This document shows, piece by piece, positions 1 through 8,941 of a DNA stretch of 64,000 bases. Positions within the stretch are counted from its first letter, which is position 1, and each line of letters starts with the position of its first letter. This stretch comes from Plantactinospora endophytica. GTDB taxonomy: Bacteria; Actinomycetota; Actinomycetes; Mycobacteriales; Micromonosporaceae. The notes under the pieces were generated by a model. That model had not been told where the DNA came from, searched no databases, and saw nothing but the letters and a program-made list of their open reading frames with translations. The position numbers and the translations under genes are program-made. The stretch spans positions 248,001 through 312,000 of the forward strand of contig NZ_BONW01000021.1 in NCBI RefSeq assembly GCF_016862915.1. The letters are read 5' to 3'.

Positions 1-37
1 GTTCTACCACCGGATTCGTAACCTTGATCTTCGCCAT
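1..37 (-). CDS. icd: isocitrate dehydrogenase (NADP), first 12 codons only
   Basis: Only the N-terminus lies in the window; the gene continues past position 1. The ATG is at 37-35 and the first residues read MAKIKVTNPVVE, which I recognise as the start of the NADP-dependent isocitrate dehydrogenase family (TCA cycle, isocitrate to 2-oxoglutarate). A purine-rich ribosome site (GGAGAGGAG) lies at 47-55 on the minus strand, nine bases before the ATG. The gene is divergent from the hydrolase gene at 119. The call rests on twelve residues only. Confidence 0.7.
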   Translation of the reverse strand, partial: MAKIKVTNPVVE

Positions 38-71
38 CGGGCGGCGCTCCTCTCCGGGACATCTGCTCTAG

Positions 72-87
72 CAGTACGAGCGTACTG
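72..87. promoter_or_regulatory. candidate operator palindrome between icd and the hydrolase gene
   Basis: CAGTACG-AG-CGTACTG is a perfect 7-bp inverted repeat with a 2-bp centre, in the 81-bp divergent promoter region. It lies just upstream of a possible -10 hexamer (TACACT, 106-111) for the gene at 119. Size and symmetry fit a small dimeric repressor of TetR or GntR type; no regulator gene is adjacent in the window. Confidence 0.4.
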
Positions 88-118
88 GAGAGCGATCAGG
101 GGCCATACACTGCCTGCC

Positions 119-937
119 ATGCTCACCCGTTCCGTGGGTCCGGTCACCGTCGTCGCGCTGCCGGACGCCGAGGGGTTGTTCTTCCAGCCCCGCGCCGAGG
201 CGTTCCCGACCGCCACCGCCGCACACTGGCGACTCGCCGACGAACGCGACCCCGAGGCGGTGACCGCCGACGGGCAGTGGCGGCTGCCGTTCCGCTGCTT
301 CGCGCTCCGCGTCGACGACGGCCCGGCCGCCGGCCGGGTGATCCTCGTCGACGCCGGCATCGGCCCGGCCGACGCGCCCGCCCGGCACTGGGCCCCGGTG
401 CCCGGTCGGCTGCCGGCCACCCTCGCCGCCGTCGGCATCGCACCCGAGCAGGTCGACACGGTGGTACTCACCCACCTGCACACCGACCACATCGGCTGGG
501 CGGTCACCGGCGCGGCCGGTACGCCGTACTTCGGCAACGCCCGCTACCTGCTGCAACGGGCCGACATCGAGGCCGTACGCCGGAACGACCCGTCCGGGGT
601 GGCCGGATACCTGCTCGATCCGCTCACCGCCGCCGGCCAGCTCGACGCGCTCGACGGCGACCTGCGGCTCGGCACCGGAATCCGGATCGTGGCCACCCCG
701 GGGCACACCCCCGGGCACCAGTCGGTCTTGGTCGAACATGCCGACCAGAGCCTGCTGCTCACCGGCGACCTGCTGGTGCACGCGGTGCAACTGGTCGCCC
801 CCGAGCTGCCGTACGTGCACGAGGACGACCCGGTCACCGCCCGCGCCTCCCGGGAGCGGCTGCTCGCCGAACTGGCCGCCCGGCCGACCGCCACGCTCGG
901 CACCCCGCACCTGAGTACACCCTTCGTTCCGCTGTAG
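119..937 (+). CDS. MBL-fold metallo-hydrolase
   Basis: 272-residue metallo-beta-lactamase-fold hydrolase. The zinc motif HLHTDHIGW (about residues 121-129) is the family HxHxDH signature, and a later GHTPGHQS supplies the next ligand histidine. The family hydrolyses diverse substrates (lactones, thioesters, phosphodiesters); nothing here fixes the substrate. The protein is cytoplasmic, with no signal peptide. No ribosome site sits close to the ATG, while a TACACT hexamer ends eight bases before it, so the transcript may be leaderless. It is divergent from icd and 62 bp upstream of a PhoD-type phosphatase on the same strand. Confidence 0.85.
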   Translation: MLTRSVGPVTVVALPDAEGLFFQPRAEAFPTATAAHWRLADERDPEAVTADGQWRLPFRCFALRVDDGPAAGRVILVDAGIGPADAPARHWAPVPGRLPATLAAVGIAPEQVDTVVLTHLHTDHIGWAVTGAAGTPYFGNARYLLQRADIEAVRRNDPSGVAGYLLDPLTAAGQLDALDGDLRLGTGIRIVATPGHTPGHQSVLVEHADQSLLLTGDLLVHAVQLVAPELPYVHEDDPVTARASRERLLAELAARPTATLGTPHLSTPFVPL

Positions 938-999
938 TACTGCTTCGAGTCGATTGTCGGGGGTGGTGTGCTTCGCCCCAGCTCAGCAGCATCGATGGC

Positions 1000-2673
1000 A
1001 TGACTTCTCCGTACCCGTTCAGCCGCCGACGCTTCGTCTCGGCGGCCGGTGCCGCGACCGCCGGCCTGGTGGTCGGACCGATGCTGCTCAACTCCGAGGG
1101 CGCGGCGGCGCACATCCCGTCCAGCGCGGGCGGCCCGCTGCCGACCGGCCTCTTCACCCTCGGCGTCGCCTCCGGCGACCCGCTGCCCGACGGCGTGGTG
1201 CTCTGGACCCGGCTCGCCCCGCAGCCGCTGCTCGGCGGCGGAATGCCGGACCGGCCGGTGCCGGTGCACTGGGAGGTGGCCGAGGACGAGCGGTTCCGCC
1301 GGATCCGCTGCCGGGGCACCGCGCTGGCCTCCCCCGACCTGGCCCACTCGGTGCACGTCGAGGTCTCCGGACTGCGCCCCGACACGGAATACCACTACCG
1401 GTTCCGGGCCGGCCGGGAGATCTCCCCGGTGGGCCGGACCCGGACCGCGCCGGCCGCGCACGCCCGGCCCCGGCGGCTCCGGTTCGCGTTCGCGAGCTGC
1501 CAGGACTACCAGGCCGGGGCGTACACGGCGCACCAGCACCTGGCCGAGGAGGATCTCGCCTTCGTGGCGTTCCTCGGCGACTACATCTACGAGAACCGGC
1601 CGAACCCGGCCGCGTACCGGGTGCACCAGGGCACCGACGAGCCGTACTCGCTTACCGACTACCGCAACCAGCACGCCCAGTACAAGACCGATCCGGATCT
1701 GCAACGGGCGCACGGGGCGTTCCCGTGGGTGGTCACCTTCGACGACCACGAACTGGACAACAACTGGGCCGACGAGATCCCGCAGGACCCGGCGCTCCAG
1801 ACCCCGGAGGCGTTCCGGGAGCGGCGGAAGGCGGCCTTCCAGGCGTACTACGAGCACATGCCGCTGCGCCGGTCGGCCCTGCCGCGCGGCCTCGACCTGC
1901 GGCTGTACCGGCGGCTGCGGTTCGGCGACCTGGCCACCGTGCACGTACTGGACACCCGGCAGTACCGCAGCGACCAGCCGGCGACGCTGGCCGACGCGCA
2001 GAACCCGGAACTGTCGATGACCGGGCCGGAGCAGGAACGCTGGCTGGTGCACGGGCTGCGTAGCGCCGGCAGCCGGTGGAACCTGCTGGCCAACCAGGTG
2101 ATGTGGGCGTCGAACGACCGGCAGGCCGGCCCCGGGCAGACCTTCGACCTGGACAACTGGGACGGCTACCGGGCACAGCGCCGCCGGCTGCTGGAGTTCT
2201 TCGGCTCCGGCCAGGTGGCCAACCCGGTGGTGCTGACCGGGGACCGGCACTGCACCTGGGTCTGCGACCTGAAGCCGGACTTCGACGACCCGGCCTCGCC
2301 GGTGGTCGGTGCCGAGATCACCGGTACGTCGATCACCTCGGGCGGCAACTCCGACACCGCCGCCTTCCACCGCACCTACGACCCGATCATGGCGGAGAGC
2401 CCGCACTGGAAGTACATCGACAACCAGCGCGGCTACGTCGTCTGTGACGTGACCCCGGAACGGATGCTCAGTTCGCTCCGGCTGGTGGACACCGTCTGGG
2501 CGCCCACCGCCACCGTCCGGACCGCCGCCGAGTTCGTGGTGCTGGCCGGCGAGCCGGGCATCTCGGTGGTCAGTCAGGAGGCCCCGGCCGCCACGACCGT
2601 CGCCCGCAGCCGCGCCACGGCCGGCCCGGTCTATCCGGTGACGGAGCACCAGGACTCGTTCCCGCTGCGCTGA
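1000..2673 (+). CDS. PhoD-family alkaline phosphatase, Tat-exported
   Basis: 557 residues. The N-terminus has a twin-arginine signal (SRRRFV, residues 8-13, then an Ala-rich hydrophobic stretch), so export as a folded metalloenzyme is expected. An N-terminal beta domain precedes the metallophosphatase core, which shows GDYIYE, FDDHELDNNW and GDRHCTW, the metal-ligand motifs of PhoD phosphomonoesterase/diesterases. The frame is open far upstream (to about 277), but the ATG at 1000 is the first start that gives the Tat signal at the N-terminus. A strong hairpin follows at 2701. Likely role is extracellular phosphate scavenging; a Pho box was not identified. Confidence 0.9.
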   Translation: MTSPYPFSRRRFVSAAGAATAGLVVGPMLLNSEGAAAHIPSSAGGPLPTGLFTLGVASGDPLPDGVVLWTRLAPQPLLGGGMPDRPVPVHWEVAEDERFRRIRCRGTALASPDLAHSVHVEVSGLRPDTEYHYRFRAGREISPVGRTRTAPAAHARPRRLRFAFASCQDYQAGAYTAHQHLAEEDLAFVAFLGDYIYENRPNPAAYRVHQGTDEPYSLTDYRNQHAQYKTDPDLQRAHGAFPWVVTFDDHELDNNWADEIPQDPALQTPEAFRERRKAAFQAYYEHMPLRRSALPRGLDLRLYRRLRFGDLATVHVLDTRQYRSDQPATLADAQNPELSMTGPEQERWLVHGLRSAGSRWNLLANQVMWASNDRQAGPGQTFDLDNWDGYRAQRRRLLEFFGSGQVANPVVLTGDRHCTWVCDLKPDFDDPASPVVGAEITGTSITSGGNSDTAAFHRTYDPIMAESPHWKYIDNQRGYVVCDVTPERMLSSLRLVDTVWAPTATVRTAAEFVVLAGEPGISVVSQEAPAATTVARSRATAGPVYPVTEHQDSFPLR

Positions 2674-2700
2674 CCGACGCCGGAACGGCAGACACGGAAC

Positions 2701-2729
2701 GGGGCCCGGCGACGTACTCGCCGGGCCCC
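2701..2729. terminator. bidirectional terminator hairpin between phoD-like gene and mdh
   Basis: A perfect 12-bp stem (GGGGCCCGGCGA, 2701-2712, with its complement 2718-2729) and a 5-base loop lie between the convergent ends of the phosphatase gene and mdh. There is no T-run, as is common in actinobacteria. Confidence 0.8.
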
Positions 2730-2746
2730 GCCTCGTCAGCGGTGGA

Positions 2747-3697
2747 TCACATGTTGGCGACGTCGCCCTGCTTGGCCCGGACCGCCTCGGCGGCGGCCTT
2801 CAGGCTCTCGATCTCGTCCGCGTCCAGCGGCGTCTCCACGATCCGGCGTACGCCGTCCCGGCCGATCTCGGCCTCGACGCCGAGGTAGACGCCGGAGATG
2901 CCGAACTCGCCGTCGACCCAGGCACAGACCGGCATGACCTCGCCGGAGTCGGTCGCCACGGCCCGCGCCATCCGGGCGGCGGCGGCCGACGGCGCGTAGT
3001 ACGCCGAACCGGTCTTGAGCAGTGCGACCACCTCGGCACCGCCGTTGCGGGTCCGGACGACCAGCTCCTCGATCTGCTCGGCCGGCATCACGTCGCGCAG
3101 CGGCTTGCCGTCGACGGTGCTGCGGGACGGCACCGGCACCATGGTGTCACCGTGCGAGCCGAGCGTGAGGGTACGCACCGAGCCGACCTTCACGCCGAGC
3201 GCCTCGGCGACGAAGTTGGTGAACCGGGCGGTGTCGAGCATGCCGGCCTGGCCGAGCACCCGGTTGCGCGGGAACTGGGTGGCGAGCTGGGCCAGCGCGG
3301 TCATCTCGTCCAGCGGGTTGGAGACGACGATGACCACGGCGTTCGGGGCGTACTTGGCGACGTTCTCGGCGACCTGGCGGACGATCCGGGCGTTGGTCTC
3401 CAGCAGGTCCATCCGGCTCATGCCCGGCTTGCGGGGCAGCCCGGCGGTGATCACGACGACGTCGGAACCCTCGATCTGCTCGTAGCCCTCGCCGTTCTTG
3501 CCGGTCGTCACGCCGACGACCTTGGTCTCGAAGCCCTCGACCGGACGCGACTGGTTGAGGTCCAGCGCGAGGCCCTCGGGCTTGCCCTCGATGATGTCGG
3601 TGATCACGACAGTGTCGAAGACGTCGTACTCCGCCAGGCGCTGCGCGGTCGTCGAGCCGTAGAAGCCGGCACCGACTACGGTGACCTTTTTGCCCAT
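2747..3697 (-). CDS. mdh: malate dehydrogenase (LDH-like type)
   Basis: 316 residues. Oxidises malate to oxaloacetate with NAD in the TCA cycle. The Rossmann motif GAGFYG is at residues 9-14, substrate arginines sit in the LPRKPGMSR loop (88-96), and the catalytic histidine is H182 in GSHGD. Length and motifs fit the tetrameric LDH-like malate dehydrogenases. The ATG at 3697 is preceded by GGGAG. The gene converges on the phosphatase gene with a shared terminator. folD lies upstream on the same strand. Confidence 0.95.
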   Translation of the reverse strand: MGKKVTVVGAGFYGSTTAQRLAEYDVFDTVVITDIIEGKPEGLALDLNQSRPVEGFETKVVGVTTGKNGEGYEQIEGSDVVVITAGLPRKPGMSRMDLLETNARIVRQVAENVAKYAPNAVVIVVSNPLDEMTALAQLATQFPRNRVLGQAGMLDTARFTNFVAEALGVKVGSVRTLTLGSHGDTMVPVPSRSTVDGKPLRDVMPAEQIEELVVRTRNGGAEVVALLKTGSAYYAPSAAAARMARAVATDSGEVMPVCAWVDGEFGISGVYLGVEAEIGRDGVRRIVETPLDADEIESLKAAAEAVRAKQGDVANM

Positions 3698-3856
3698 GGT
3701 CGTCCCACTCCCTGCTACCCGTCTGGTTATTTCCGGACGGTATCAGTCAGGAGTGTTCGGTTCTGGCCAGGGGCGGAATTACCAGGGGATCGCTCACATC
3801 CCGGCTCGGCCGGCTCCCCCGCATCCGGTGGCGTCAGCACGCGACCCGAAACGGGC

Positions 3857-3959
3857 GGTCAGCTCGACCCAGGTGAGGCGTCGGCGCGACCCGGAGTGGG
3901 AGCAGGCGCAATCCGGAGTGGCTCGCCGGCGCGACCGGAGTGCGGGGTCAGCTTCGCCC
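3857..3959. repeat. degenerate repeats at the 3' end of folD
   Basis: GGTCAGCTCGACCC (3857-3870) is a near copy of GGTCAGCTTCGCCC (3946-3959), which contains the folD stop codon (TCA on this strand, 3948-3950). Between them, GCGCRAYCCGGAGTG-like units occur at 3884-3898, 3906-3920 and 3929-3942, a spacing of about 22 bp. No coding function is apparent. Confidence 0.6.
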
Positions 3960-4829
3960 GGCCGACTCCAGGTCGGCCTCGGCCCGCTCGACGACGTTGG
4001 CCAGCAGCATGGCCCGGGTCATCGGGCCCACCCCGCCCGGCATCGGCACCAGCGCGCCGGCCACCTCGGCGACCTCGGGTCCGACGTCCCCGGTGTAACG
4101 GCCCTTGCCGTCCGCGCCGATCACCCGGGTGATCCCGACGTCCACCACCACCGCACCCGGCCGGACCATGTCGGCGGTGAGCAGCCCCGGCACCCCGGCC
4201 GCCACGATCACGATGTCGGTGGACCGGGTGTGCGCGGCCAGGTCGAGGGTGCCGGTGTGGCAGAGCGTCACGGTGGCGTTCTCGCTGCGCCGGGTCAGCA
4301 GCAGCCCGAGCGGCCGGCCGACAGTGTTGCCCCGGCCGACCACCGCCACCTCGGCGCCGCGCAGCGGCACGTCGTGCCGGCGGAGCAGCTCGACGATGCC
4401 GCGCGGGGTGCAGGGCAACGGGCCGGGATAGCCGAGTACCAGCCGGCCGAGGTTGACCGGGTGCAGCCCGTCGGCGTCCTTCTCCGGGTCGATCATCTCC
4501 AGCACCCGCTGGGTGTCCAGGTGGATCGGGAGCGGGAGCTGCACGATGTAGCCGTGGCAGGCCGGGTCGGCGTTCAGGTCGGCGACCGTGGCGTCGACCT
4601 GCTCCTGGGTGGCGTCGGCCGGCAGCTCGCGGCGGATCGAGGCGATACCCACCTCGGCGCAGTCCCGGTGCTTGCCGTCGACGTACGCCTGGGAGCCGGG
4701 GTCCTCGCCGACCAGCACGGTGCCCAGCCCTGGCACGACGCCCCGCTCGGCCAGCGCCTTCACCCGCTCGCGCAGTTCGTCCTTGATCGTTGCCGCGGTC
4801 GCTTTGCCGTCGAGAAGGGTGGCCGTCAC
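3948..4829 (-). CDS. folD: bifunctional methylene-THF dehydrogenase/methenyl-THF cyclohydrolase
   Basis: 293 residues. FolD interconverts 5,10-methylene-THF and 10-formyl-THF, supplying the formyl donor used by the PurN and PurH activities encoded at 11991-14189. Signatures are the [14 protein letters not shown] catalytic segment with its lysine (about residues 50-63), the QLPLP motif, and PLPCTPRGI followed by the dinucleotide site [11 protein letters not shown]. The start is GTG at 4829-4827, with no strong ribosome site visible. The tail carries short repeats at 3857-3959. It lies upstream of mdh, about 250 bp apart and same strand. Confidence 0.95.
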   Translation of the reverse strand: MTATLLDGKATAATIKDELRERVKALAERGVVPGLGTVLVGEDPGSQAYVDGKHRDCAEVGIASIRRELPADATQEQVDATVADLNADPACHGYIVQLPLPIHLDTQRVLEMIDPEKDADGLHPVNLGRLVLGYPGPLPCTPRGIVELLRRHDVPLRGAEVAVVGRGNTVGRPLGLLLTRRSENATVTLCHTGTLDLAAHTRSTDIVIVAAGVPGLLTADMVRPGAVVVDVGITRVIGADGKGRYTGDVGPEVAEVAGALVPMPGGVGPMTRAMLLANVVERAEADLESAGRS

Positions 4830-5302
4830 AGCCAGATCGTCTCACGCGGTACGGCCGGCCGGCCCGGCACCCGGCTGGTCGGTGCCGGATCGGCCACTCG
4901 GCCAGCCGATGATCGGCCGGGCGACCAGCATCAGATGCTAACTATCCGTAACCGTGTCTTTAGTCACGCTAAGTAAGATCTTGTGGAGTTGTCCACATTA
5001 TGGAAGACACGATCAGGGCGAATCAGGACTAATCTCTGACGACGAGTTGTCGGCCTCACAACACCGAACCAACCCTGTTCGTACCTATAAATCCCCGATG
5101 ACCGAATCTGCACTTAACCCGCAGCAGCGATCCGTTAGCAGCTCAGATCGGATATGTGCAAGTGCTGTGCGCCGGCTGTGTTACTGACTCGTAATCATTC
5201 AGTTTGGCCGCAGGTACTGCTACGACCTACCTTTGCCGAGCGTTGCACAGCGTTACCTCAGTGTGGGGACGACTGCTCAGCGTAAGGAGACGAGGAGGCT
5301 CA
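4830..5302. other. 473-bp gene-free leader of the first ABC operon
   Basis: This stretch is visibly more AT-rich than its surroundings and holds no convincing gene. A weak promoter candidate is TTGGCC (5204-5209), 17 bp, CTACCT (5227-5232). It includes the TGTGGA/TCCACA palindrome at 4982-4997. The long leader suggests regulated transcription of the transporter operon starting at 5303. Confidence 0.45.
4982..4997. promoter_or_regulatory. DnaA-box-like palindrome
   Basis: TGTGGA-GTTG-TCCACA forms a perfect 6-bp inverted repeat. Its right half with the preceding base pair reads TTGTCCACA (4989-4997), identical to the actinobacterial DnaA-box consensus. It is isolated: I see no box cluster, dnaA or dnaN nearby, so it is not an origin. 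It could be a DnaA-titrating or DnaA-regulated site, or chance. Confidence 0.3.
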
Positions 5303-6934
5303 ATGCAGGTTCGTAGGCTCGCTGCCTGGACCGCCCTCCCCCTTGCCGCGACCCTCGGCCTCGCGGCCTGTGGCGGCGGCGGGGACTCGGGGGAGAGCGA
5401 CCCGAATGCGACGGTTTCGATCCAGATCGCGGAACCGCAGCACCTGATTTCGACAAACACCAACGACTCAAGCGGTAACCAGGTGCTGTCCGCCCTGTTC
5501 GCCCCGCTGGTCGACTACGACGAGCAGAACAAGCCGTTCGAGGTCGCCGCGGAGTCGGTGAACTCGACCGACAACCTGACCTGGACGATCAAGCTGAAGG
5601 ACGGCTACACCTTCCACAACGGCGAGAAGGTGACCTCGGACAGCTACCTCAACGCCTGGAACTACGGGGCGTACGGGCCGAACGGCCAGGGCAACAGCTA
5701 CTTCTTCGAGAAGATCGCCGGCTTCGACGACCTCCAGTCGAAGGACCCGGACGGCGACGGCCCGCAGAAGGCGCCGGAGCCGAAGGCCCAGACCCTGACC
5801 GGGCTGAAGAAGGTCGACGACCTGACCTTCACGGTGACGCTGGCGAAGCCGTACAGCGAGTTCAAGACGATCCTGGGCTACACCGCGTTCTACCCGCTCC
5901 CCGAGGCGGCCTTCTCCGCACCCGGCGTGATCAAGGACGGCTACGAGGACGCCCCGATCGGCAACGGCCCCTTCAAGATGAAGGGCACCTGGCAGCACGA
6001 CGCCAAGGTCGAGGTCGAGCGGTACGACGCGTTCCCGGGCGACAAGCCGAAGATCGCCGGTGCCGAGTTCCGGATCTACCAGCAGCTCACCGCCGCGTAC
6101 GCGGACGTGCTGTCGGACAACCTCGACGTGGACGTGACCGTACCGACCGAGAACCTGAGCACCGCGGCGACCGACCTCGGCGACCGGTTCCAGCAGAGCC
6201 AGAACTCGTCCTTCCAGTTCGTGGCCTTCCCCACGTTCCAGAAGGAGTTCAGCAAGCCGGACGTGCGCAAGGCGATCTCCATGGCGATCGACCGGGACGA
6301 GATCACCAAGTCGATCTTCAAGGAGTCGCAGATCTCGGCGCGCTCCTTCGTCTCCCCGGTGGTCGCCGGCTACCGCGACGACACCTGCGGCGAGGCGTGC
6401 GAGTTCAACCCCACCAAGGCCAAGGAGCTGTACCAGGCCGCCGGTGGACCCGCCGAGCTGAAGATCACCTACAACGGTGACGGCGGGCACAAGGACTGGG
6501 TCGACGCCACCTGCAACCAGCTCAAGACCAACCTGGGTGTGGACTGCGTCGGTGCCGCCGAGCCGAAGTTCTCCGACCTGCTCACCAAGGTCGAGGGCAA
6601 GCAGCCGGTCGGCCTGATCCGGATGGGCTGGCTGATGGACTACCCGTCCATGGAGAACTACCTCGGCCCGCTGTACACCACCAACGGCTCGTCGAACTAC
6701 TACGGGTACAGCAACCCGGACTTCGACCGCCTGGTGCAGGAGGGCACGACCGCCGCGACCCCGGACGAGGCGGTCAAGAAGTACCAGCAGGCCGAGGACA
6801 TCCTGGCCACCGAGATGCCGGTGATCCCGCTCCGGTTCGGCCAGAACGTCTACGCGCACTCGACCCGGGTCAAGAACGTCGAGGTCGACCTCTTCCAGGT
6901 CGTCGACATGACCAAGATCGAGGTCGTCAGCTGA
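5303..6934 (+). CDS. ABC transporter substrate-binding lipoprotein, family 5 (operon 1)
   Basis: 543 residues. Family 5 extracellular solute-binding protein (OppA/DppA type). The signal peptide ends in the lipobox LAAC followed by a Gly/Ser/Asp tether, so it is anchored outside the membrane and delivers peptides or similar ligands to the permeases at 7059 and 8008. ATG at 5303 follows the ribosome site GAGGAGG (5292-5298); the frame is open upstream but without such a site. It carries a DDTCGEAC cysteine pair that the paralogue at 32539 also keeps (SCGAPC). A strong hairpin separates it from the permease genes, probably setting a higher expression level for the binding protein. Ligand unknown. 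Confidence 0.9.
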   Translation: MQVRRLAAWTALPLAATLGLAACGGGGDSGESDPNATVSIQIAEPQHLISTNTNDSSGNQVLSALFAPLVDYDEQNKPFEVAAESVNSTDNLTWTIKLKDGYTFHNGEKVTSDSYLNAWNYGAYGPNGQGNSYFFEKIAGFDDLQSKDPDGDGPQKAPEPKAQTLTGLKKVDDLTFTVTLAKPYSEFKTILGYTAFYPLPEAAFSAPGVIKDGYEDAPIGNGPFKMKGTWQHDAKVEVERYDAFPGDKPKIAGAEFRIYQQLTAAYADVLSDNLDVDVTVPTENLSTAATDLGDRFQQSQNSSFQFVAFPTFQKEFSKPDVRKAISMAIDRDEITKSIFKESQISARSFVSPVVAGYRDDTCGEACEFNPTKAKELYQAAGGPAELKITYNGDGGHKDWVDATCNQLKTNLGVDCVGAAEPKFSDLLTKVEGKQPVGLIRMGWLMDYPSMENYLGPLYTTNGSSNYYGYSNPDFDRLVQEGTTAATPDEAVKKYQQAEDILATEMPVIPLRFGQNVYAHSTRVKNVEVDLFQVVDMTKIEVVS

Positions 6935-6947
6935 GCTGACCGACGGC

Positions 6948-6987
6948 CGGTCCGGGCCACCCGGTGATCGCTGGGTGGCCCGGACCG
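6948..6987 (+). terminator. intercistronic hairpin after the binding-protein gene (operon 1)
   Basis: A perfect 15-bp stem (6948-6962 with 6973-6987) and a 10-base loop lie between the lipoprotein gene and the first permease gene. In such operons a hairpin here usually causes partial termination and protects the upstream mRNA. The same position in operon 2 also has hairpins (32433-32522). Confidence 0.75.
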
Positions 6988-7058
6988 TTCGGCACCAACC
7001 GCGCCCCTGCCATCCCACGGGGCGCGCGCCCCTGCCACCCCACGGAGAGTAAGCAAGC

Positions 7059-7997
7059 ATGTTCCGCTACATCGTGCGGCGCCTGCTTCAGATGGTCCTG
7101 GCGTTCTTCGGGACCACTCTGATCGTCTACGCGCTGATGTTCGCCGGACAGGGTGATCCCATCCAGGCCCTCGCGGGCGAGCGCCCGGTCAGCGCGGCGC
7201 AGCGGGCGTACCTGACCGAGAAGTTCCACCTCGACCAGACCGGCATCGGCGGGTTCTTCTACCGCTACTTCGACTACGTCGGCAACCTGCTCCGGGGCGA
7301 CCTCGGCGACTCGCTGACCGGCCGGAAGATCGGCGACATGCTGGCACAGGCCTGGCCGGTCACCGTGAAACTGGCGATCATCGGCCTGCTGGTGGCGATC
7401 CTGGTCGGCGTCACCGCCGGAGTCATCGCCGGGCTCCGCCGGGGCGGCATCTTCGACAACGCCACCCTGGCGCTCACCCTGCTGGTGCTGGGCATCCCGA
7501 CCATCGTGCTGGCGCCGCTCGCCCAGTACTTCCTCGGCGTCAAGCTGCCGCTCTTCCCGCCGACCGCCGGCGCCGAGCCGAGCATCTACGCCCTGCTGCT
7601 TCCCGGGATCGTGCTCGGCTCCCTGTCGCTGGCCACCGCGCTACGGCTGACCCGTACCTCGGTCGCCGAGAACCTGCGCTCCGACTACGTACGCACCGCG
7701 AAGGCCAAGGGCATGTCGGTCCGGCGGATCGTCAGCGTGCACGTACTCCGGAACTCGCTGATCCCGGTGATCACCTTCCTCGGCGTCGAACTCGGCAACC
7801 TGATGAGCGGCGCGATCATCACCGAGGGCGTCTTCAACATCCCCGGCGTCGGGTTCAACCTCTTCCGCGGCATCAGGACCGAGGACGGCCCGCTGGTGGT
7901 CGGCCTGGTCAGCGTGCTGGTCGTGGTCTATCTGGTGTCGAACCTCGTGGTGGACGTCCTCTACGCCGTCCTCGACCCCCGCATCCGGTACGAGTGA
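7059..7997 (+). CDS. peptide-type ABC transporter permease, OppB/DppB-like (operon 1)
   Basis: 312 residues with about six membrane segments. It begins MFRYIVRRLLQM, the typical N-terminus of DppB/OppB permeases. The cytoplasmic coupling loop is DYVRTAKAKGMSVRRI, an EAA-type motif that contacts the ATPases, followed by NSLIPVITF. It is second in the operon, 124 bp after the binding protein, and followed at 10 bp by the partner permease. Closest relative in the window is the product at 31428-32354; the C-terminal ends (LDPRIRYE) are identical. Confidence 0.92.
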   Translation: MFRYIVRRLLQMVLAFFGTTLIVYALMFAGQGDPIQALAGERPVSAAQRAYLTEKFHLDQTGIGGFFYRYFDYVGNLLRGDLGDSLTGRKIGDMLAQAWPVTVKLAIIGLLVAILVGVTAGVIAGLRRGGIFDNATLALTLLVLGIPTIVLAPLAQYFLGVKLPLFPPTAGAEPSIYALLLPGIVLGSLSLATALRLTRTSVAENLRSDYVRTAKAKGMSVRRIVSVHVLRNSLIPVITFLGVELGNLMSGAIITEGVFNIPGVGFNLFRGIRTEDGPLVVGLVSVLVVVYLVSNLVVDVLYAVLDPRIRYE

Positions 7998-8007
7998 GGG
8001 ATCAAGC

Positions 8008-8937
8008 ATGAGTGAGCTGGAAACCGTCGCCGCAGCCGAGCTGTCCGGCGGCAAGGCCGGGTCGGCCGACCCGGCCGCCCGGCCGCGCAGCCTGGCCGGC
8101 GACGCCTGGCGCGACCTGCGCCGCAACCCGATCTTCTGGATCTCCCTGGTACTGGTCCTGGCGGTCACCGCGATGGCGGCCTTCCCCGGCCTGTTCACCT
8201 CGAACGACCCGCACGACTGCACGCTCGCCCGGCAGCACGCCGGCCCCGGCGGCGGTGCCCCCTTCGGGTACGACTTCCAGGGCTGCGACATCTACGCCCG
8301 CGCCGTCTTCGGAGCCCGGGCGTCCCTGCTGGTCGGCGCGTTCTCGGCGCTGCTCACCGGGATCATCGCGATCACCGTCGGCATGCTCGCCGGCTACTTC
8401 GGCCGGTGGGTCGACGCAGCGCTGTCCCGGGTGATCGACGTGGTGCTCGGCATCCCGCTGCTGCTGGCCGCGATCGTGATGCTCAAGCGGATCAGCAGCG
8501 ACAGCCCGAACATCCGGATCATCGCCGTGATCTTCGTACTGGCGATCCTCGGCTGGACCACCGCCGCCCGGGTGATCCGGTCCTCGGTGATCAGCGCCAA
8601 GCAGCAGGACTACGTGGCGGCGGCCCGGATGCTCGGCGCCGGCAACGGCCGGACCATGTGGCGGCACATCCTGCCGAACTCGCTGGCCCCGGTGATCGTG
8701 GTGCTGACCATCGCGCTCGGCTCGTTCATCGCCGCCGAGGCGACGCTGTCGTTCCTCGGCATCGGCCTGAAGGCCCCGACCATCTCGTGGGGCATCGACA
8801 TCGACGCCGGCCGGACGCACATGCGGGAGTCGGCCGTGGCGCTGGTGGTGCCGTCGACCTTCCTGGCGCTGACCGTACTGGCCTTCATCATGCTCGGCGA
8901 CGCGATCCGCGACGCCTTCGACCCGAAGCTGCGGTGA
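8008..8937 (+). CDS. peptide-type ABC transporter permease, OppC/DppC-like (operon 1)
   Basis: 309 residues. Long cytoplasmic N-terminus (about 45 residues), one membrane segment, a periplasmic loop with two cysteines (HDCTLA, FQGCDIYAR), then five membrane helices, as in OppC. The EAA loop is DYVAAARMLGAGNGRTMWRHILPNS in two parts (about residues 203-227). The start ATG at 8008 lies 10 bp after the upstream permease. Paralogue at 30406-31344. It forms the heterodimeric channel with the product at 7059. Confidence 0.92.
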   Translation: MSELETVAAAELSGGKAGSADPAARPRSLAGDAWRDLRRNPIFWISLVLVLAVTAMAAFPGLFTSNDPHDCTLARQHAGPGGGAPFGYDFQGCDIYARAVFGARASLLVGAFSALLTGIIAITVGMLAGYFGRWVDAALSRVIDVVLGIPLLLAAIVMLKRISSDSPNIRIIAVIFVLAILGWTTAARVIRSSVISAKQQDYVAAARMLGAGNGRTMWRHILPNSLAPVIVVLTIALGSFIAAEATLSFLGIGLKAPTISWGIDIDAGRTHMRESAVALVVPSTFLALTVLAFIMLGDAIRDAFDPKLR

Positions 8938-8941
8938 TCAC

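Noticed and set aside
544-2649. Long open frame (about 700 codons) on the minus strand opposite the hydrolase and PhoD genes
   Set aside because: Antisense shadow caused by high GC; Arg/Gly/Val-rich low-complexity translation with no family resemblance, while both plus-strand genes have clear motifs.
4970-5010. Replication origin suggested by a perfect DnaA box
   Set aside because: Only one isolated box and palindrome; no box cluster and no dnaA, dnaN or gyrase genes nearby.
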